24,199 nt of DNA from Clostridiales bacterium (lineage in GTDB: Bacteria; Bacillota; Clostridia; Oscillospirales; Acutalibacteraceae), in NCBI GenBank assembly GCA_019416395.1, contig DXXH01000034.1, positions 1 through 24,199 on the forward strand, given 5' to 3'. The position numbers and the translations under genes were made by a program. Shown here one piece after another: positions 21,964-24,199 of this stretch (positions are counted from its first letter, which is position 1; each line of letters starts with the position of its first letter). The notes below the pieces were generated by a model, which saw only the letters and a list, made by a program, of their open reading frames with translations, was not told the DNA's origin and searched no databases.

Positions 21964-22508
21964 GGGGCTTCGTCCTTTCCAAACAAATTGATGCCTTCAC
22001 GGCCGATAAACTTCAAAAAAGCTGTCAAATAGCCGCCCGTAAGATGAGCGACCACTGAGGGAGAAAGCTCCCCCCGCTTCTCCATTTCCGCCAGCTCTTC
22101 CGGGGTAACCCACTTAGCGCCGCAGGTTTCCCCTTCCTGGAAGGTGATCTTCTCAGGACGCTCCTGGACACGCACCCCATAATTTTCGCCAAAATAGTGG
22201 CCTGCGTGGGCGCTGCCCAAATAGACCAATTGGTTCTGGGAAACGGAAAGGCCAGTCTCTTCCTTCAGCTCTCGTAGAATTGCGGCTATACAGTCCTCAC
22301 CCGCCCGAACGTGACCGGCCGTGTTCTCCCACTTGCCAGGCGCCCAGTGTTTCTCCAAACTGCGCCGGGTAAGAAAAATGGTATTCTCCTGATCCACAAT
22401 CCACATACCCACCGCCAGCAGGTACTCTCCTTCTTCTAAAGGGGCTTTTCTATCCCGCACAATACCAGTGGGTTTGCCTTGGGCATCGTAAATATCCACA
22501 AGCTCCAA
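21960..22508 (-). CDS. NUDIX hydrolase
   Basis: 182 residues. The Nudix box is complete: G-x5-E-x7-REL-x-EE-x-GL, read as GHVRAGE...RELKEETGL (about 65-87), so it should be active. The N-terminal LVDIYDAQGKPTGIVRDRKA resembles the isopentenyl-diphosphate-isomerase-like and YfcD branch of Nudix proteins; the substrate is unknown. The start is taken as TTG at 22508, 9 nt after AAAGGAG; an ATG closer to that site is in another frame. It lies between argG and argH and overlaps argH by 4 nt, so it belongs to the arginine transcript. Confidence 0.92.
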   Translation of the reverse strand: MELVDIYDAQGKPTGIVRDRKAPLEEGEYLLAVGMWIVDQENTIFLTRRSLEKHWAPGKWENTAGHVRAGEDCIAAILRELKEETGLSVSQNQLVYLGSAHAGHYFGENYGVRVQERPEKITFQEGETCGAKWVTPEELAEMEKRGELSPSVVAHLTGGYLTAFLKFIGREGINLFGKDEAP

Positions 22509-22533
22509 AAAGCATCTCTCCTTTGGAAGCAGG

Positions 22534-22557
22534 AAAAGGGCAGACGTCCGTCCGCCC
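22534..22557 (-). terminator. Weak intrinsic terminator between argG and the NUDIX gene
   Basis: On the minus strand, GGGCGGAC and GTCTGCCC pair over 8 bp (one G-T) around a 4-nt loop, followed by only four T and then CC. It lies 44 nt after the argG stop codon. The short U-tract suggests partial termination, making argG more abundant than the rest of the cluster. I saw no separate promoter after it. Confidence 0.6.
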
Positions 22558-22600
22558 TAACTCCGGGTATTTCAAACAATTTTTTACTAAACCAACTGTC

Positions 22601-23827
22601 TTACTTGTCGTAAGTCAAGCCTTTTTTCGCCTGTACCTTGATGGGCAGACCAAACAGGTTGATGAATCCAGCGGAATCTGCCTGGTTGTAAACCTCGTCC
22701 TCGTCAAAGGTAGCGATTTCCTCATCGTAGAGGGAATAAGGAGAGGTGACGCCGGCGTCGATGATGTTGCCCTTGTACAGCTTCAGCTTCACATCGCCGG
22801 TAACAGTTTCCTGGGTGGAATCCACAAAGGCGGACAGCGCCTGGCGCAGAGGAGTGTACCACTGGCCATAGTATACCAGCTCGGCAAACTTCAAAGCCAC
22901 CTGCTGCTTGTAGTGATAGGTGTCACGATCCAAGCAAAGCTCTTCCAGCTTGTTATGAGCGTGATACAAAATGGTTCCGCCGGGAGTTTCATAAACGCCA
23001 CGGGACTTCATGCCCACCAAACGGTTTTCCACGATATCAGCCAAGCCAATGCCGTTCTTGCCGCCCAGCTCATTGAGCTTCTCTACCATCTCAGCGCCGG
23101 AAAGAGTCTGGCCGTCCAGCTGCGTGGGAATACCCTTCTCAAAGTGCAGGGTGATGTAAGTAGCCTCATCGGGTGCCTGCTCAGGGGAAACACCCATTTC
23201 CAGGAATCCGGGCTTGTTGTACTGGGGCTCGTTGGCAGGATTCTCCAAATCCAAGCCCTCATGGGACAAGTGCCACAGGTTCTTATCCTTGGAATAGTTG
23301 GTCTCACGGCTGATCTTCAAAGGAATGTTGTGAGCCTCAGCGTACTCGATCTCCTCCTCACGGGACTTGAGATCCCAGATACGCCAGGGAGCAATGATCT
23401 TCATATCGGGAGCAAATGCCTTGATGGCCAATTCAAAACGCACCTGGTCGTTGCCCTTGCCGGTGCAGCCGTGGCAGATGGCGTCAGCGCCTTCCTTCTT
23501 GGCAATCTCCACAATTCCCTTGGCAATAATGGGGCGGGCAAAGGAAGTACCCAGCAGGTATTTGCTTTCATAAACAGCCCCGGCTTTTACCGTGGGATAC
23601 ACATAATCCTGAACGAATTCCTCTTTCAAATCCAGAACATACAGCTTGGAAGCACCGGTCTTTTTCGCCTTTTCTTCCAGACCATCCAGCTCTGTGCCCT
23701 GTCCTACGTCGCCGGAAACAGCGATCACTTCACAGTTGTTGTAGTTCTCCTTCAACCAGGGAATGATGATCGAGGTATCCAGGCCACCGGAGTAAGCCAA
23801 CACAACCTTTTTGATTTCGTTTGCCAT
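22601..23827 (-). CDS. argG: Argininosuccinate synthase
   Basis: 408 residues. The ATP pyrophosphatase P-loop is AYSGGLDTS (11-19), with CTGKGNDQVRFE and EPQYNKPGFLE-type segments typical of the family. It condenses citrulline and aspartate using ATP. It is the first gene of the cluster, behind a promoter and a perfect ARG box, with a leader of about 54 nt. The ribosome binding site is AAGGAAGGG about 10 nt before the ATG. A weak terminator follows it. Confidence 0.98.
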   Translation of the reverse strand: MANEIKKVVLAYSGGLDTSIIIPWLKENYNNCEVIAVSGDVGQGTELDGLEEKAKKTGASKLYVLDLKEEFVQDYVYPTVKAGAVYESKYLLGTSFARPIIAKGIVEIAKKEGADAICHGCTGKGNDQVRFELAIKAFAPDMKIIAPWRIWDLKSREEEIEYAEAHNIPLKISRETNYSKDKNLWHLSHEGLDLENPANEPQYNKPGFLEMGVSPEQAPDEATYITLHFEKGIPTQLDGQTLSGAEMVEKLNELGGKNGIGLADIVENRLVGMKSRGVYETPGGTILYHAHNKLEELCLDRDTYHYKQQVALKFAELVYYGQWYTPLRQALSAFVDSTQETVTGDVKLKLYKGNIIDAGVTSPYSLYDEEIATFDEDEVYNQADSAGFINLFGLPIKVQAKKGLTYDK

Positions 23828-23887
23828 TAGGGGTCCCTTCCTTTATTTCAATTTCAAGAGTTTCACAATTTGTTCTCTGTAGTTGCT

Positions 23888-23915
23888 ATTATACACCCCT
23901 TTTTGGAAAAATCAA
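23888..23915 (-). promoter_or_regulatory. argG promoter
   Basis: TTGATT (23910-23915) and TATAAT (23888-23893) on the minus strand are separated by 16 nt. The start would be near 23881. It is the only strong promoter seen for the arginine cluster. Confidence 0.85.
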
Positions 23916-23921
23916 CCCCTA

Positions 23922-23939
23922 TATGAATATTTATTCATA
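23922..23939. promoter_or_regulatory. ARG box (ArgR/AhrC operator)
   Basis: The 18-mer TATGAATATTTATTCATA matches the ArgR consensus wnTGAATwwwwATTCAnw at every position. It begins 6 bp upstream of the argG -35 box. Arginine-dependent repression of the cluster by ArgR/AhrC is expected; the regulator gene is not in the window. Confidence 0.9.
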
Positions 23940-23963
23940 TTTTTTGCAAATCTAGAAAGGTTA

Positions 23964-23981
23964 TATTGCATTTTTTAAGAG
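23964..23981. promoter_or_regulatory. Possible second, degenerate ARG box
   Basis: On the minus strand, the AAAAAATGCAAT part matches one half of the Bacillus-type ARG box (ATAAAAATKCAAK), while the other half is poor. Its centre is 42 bp, four helical turns, from the perfect box, a distance that would place both on the same face of the DNA. Confidence 0.3.
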
Positions 23982-23998
23982 TTAGCAAGAACTTAGAC

Positions 23999-24031
23999 AA
24001 AAAAATTAGGGGAAAGTTGAAAAACTCCCCC
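23999..24031 (-). terminator. Terminator of the partial gene at the window end
   Basis: On the minus strand, GGGG-AGTT and AACT-CCCC arms (with a 2-nt bulge) are followed by TAA and seven T. A T-run on the plus-strand side makes it bidirectional. It lies about 35 nt after the stop codon of the partial gene and isolates the argG promoter from it. Confidence 0.75.
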
Positions 24032-24065
24032 ATTTTTTTGATTTTTATACATTGTATCCAGGAAA

Positions 24066-24199
24066 TTATACAGTGTCCTGATTCACACCGCTGCTTCCCT
24101 GTTTACGCATAGCTTCCCGGCGTTCTTCCTTTTCCGCGTGATGCTTGGTAATTTGCCGGTAAGCCAATACACCTAAGCCACTGATCAATGCAGTCGCCA
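24066..24199 (-). CDS. C-terminal fragment of an unidentified, probably membrane-anchored protein (partial)
   Basis: The last 43 codons of an open frame end at TAA (24066-24068) and enter from beyond the window edge. The visible part starts with a hydrophobic stretch (ATALISGLGVLAY), then a highly charged tail containing AEKEERREAMRKQ and ending SSGVNQDTV. This looks like the last membrane helix plus a cytoplasmic tail. A terminator follows, supporting a real gene end. No family can be named from this much. Confidence 0.55.
   Translation of the reverse strand, partial: ATALISGLGVLAYRQITKHHAEKEERREAMRKQGSSGVNQDTV

Noticed and set aside
22523..23830. 435-codon plus-strand open frame opposite argG
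   Set aside because: Full-length mirror of argG without a start signal or recognisable domain.

Overview
The window looks like a chromosomal segment of a spore-forming Gram-positive bacterium of the class Clostridia, probably Oscillospirales-like. The evidence is the spoIIGA-sigE pair, the ylxM-ffh-rpsP-khpA-rimM-trmD order, strong AGGAGG-type ribosome binding sites, SigA-type promoters and a moderately GC-rich composition. No transposase, phage gene, CRISPR array, tRNA or rRNA was seen. The species assignment is inference.

Layout. 1-36 is the first 12 codons of a minus-strand gene, probably an HPr-type phosphocarrier, with its own promoter. 348-4072 (minus) is the translation and protein-targeting operon: ylxM, ffh, rpsP, khpA, rimM, trmD. 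It starts at a consensus promoter and has internal hairpins, including a terminator-like one before rimM. Divergent from it, a plus-strand threonine-aldolase-like gene (4435-5478) lies behind a roughly 140-nt leader containing an intrinsic terminator, so attenuation or a riboswitch is likely. Then come crcB and L-lactate dehydrogenase (minus), and spoIIGA with sigE (plus). A region of three inverted repeats follows, with an unrecognised 63-codon gene.

9763-14562 (minus) holds a SLOG-family protein with a small membrane-anchored protein, the GGGtGRT protein with its NifU-like Fe-S scaffold partner, and an M42 aminopeptidase / histidine phosphatase / glutaredoxin-like trio. 14710-23827 (minus) is an arginine biosynthesis cluster, transcribed argG, NUDIX, argH, argC, argJ, small membrane protein, argB, argD, argF. 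It is headed by a promoter and a perfect-consensus ARG box. A C-terminal gene fragment closes the window at 24066-24199.

How the genes work together. ArgJ, B, C, D, F, G and H cover the acetylated route from glutamate to arginine if ArgJ is bifunctional; carbamoyl-phosphate synthase and the repressor gene are not here. SpoIIGA is expected to cleave pro-SigE, the product of the next gene. Ffh and YlxM serve the signal recognition particle, while S16, KhpA, RimM and TrmD serve ribosome assembly and tRNA modification. The main leads are the attenuator-like leader before the aldolase gene, the functionally uncharacterised GGGtGRT/NifU pair, the two unexpected genes inside the arginine cluster, and the structured region downstream of sigE.
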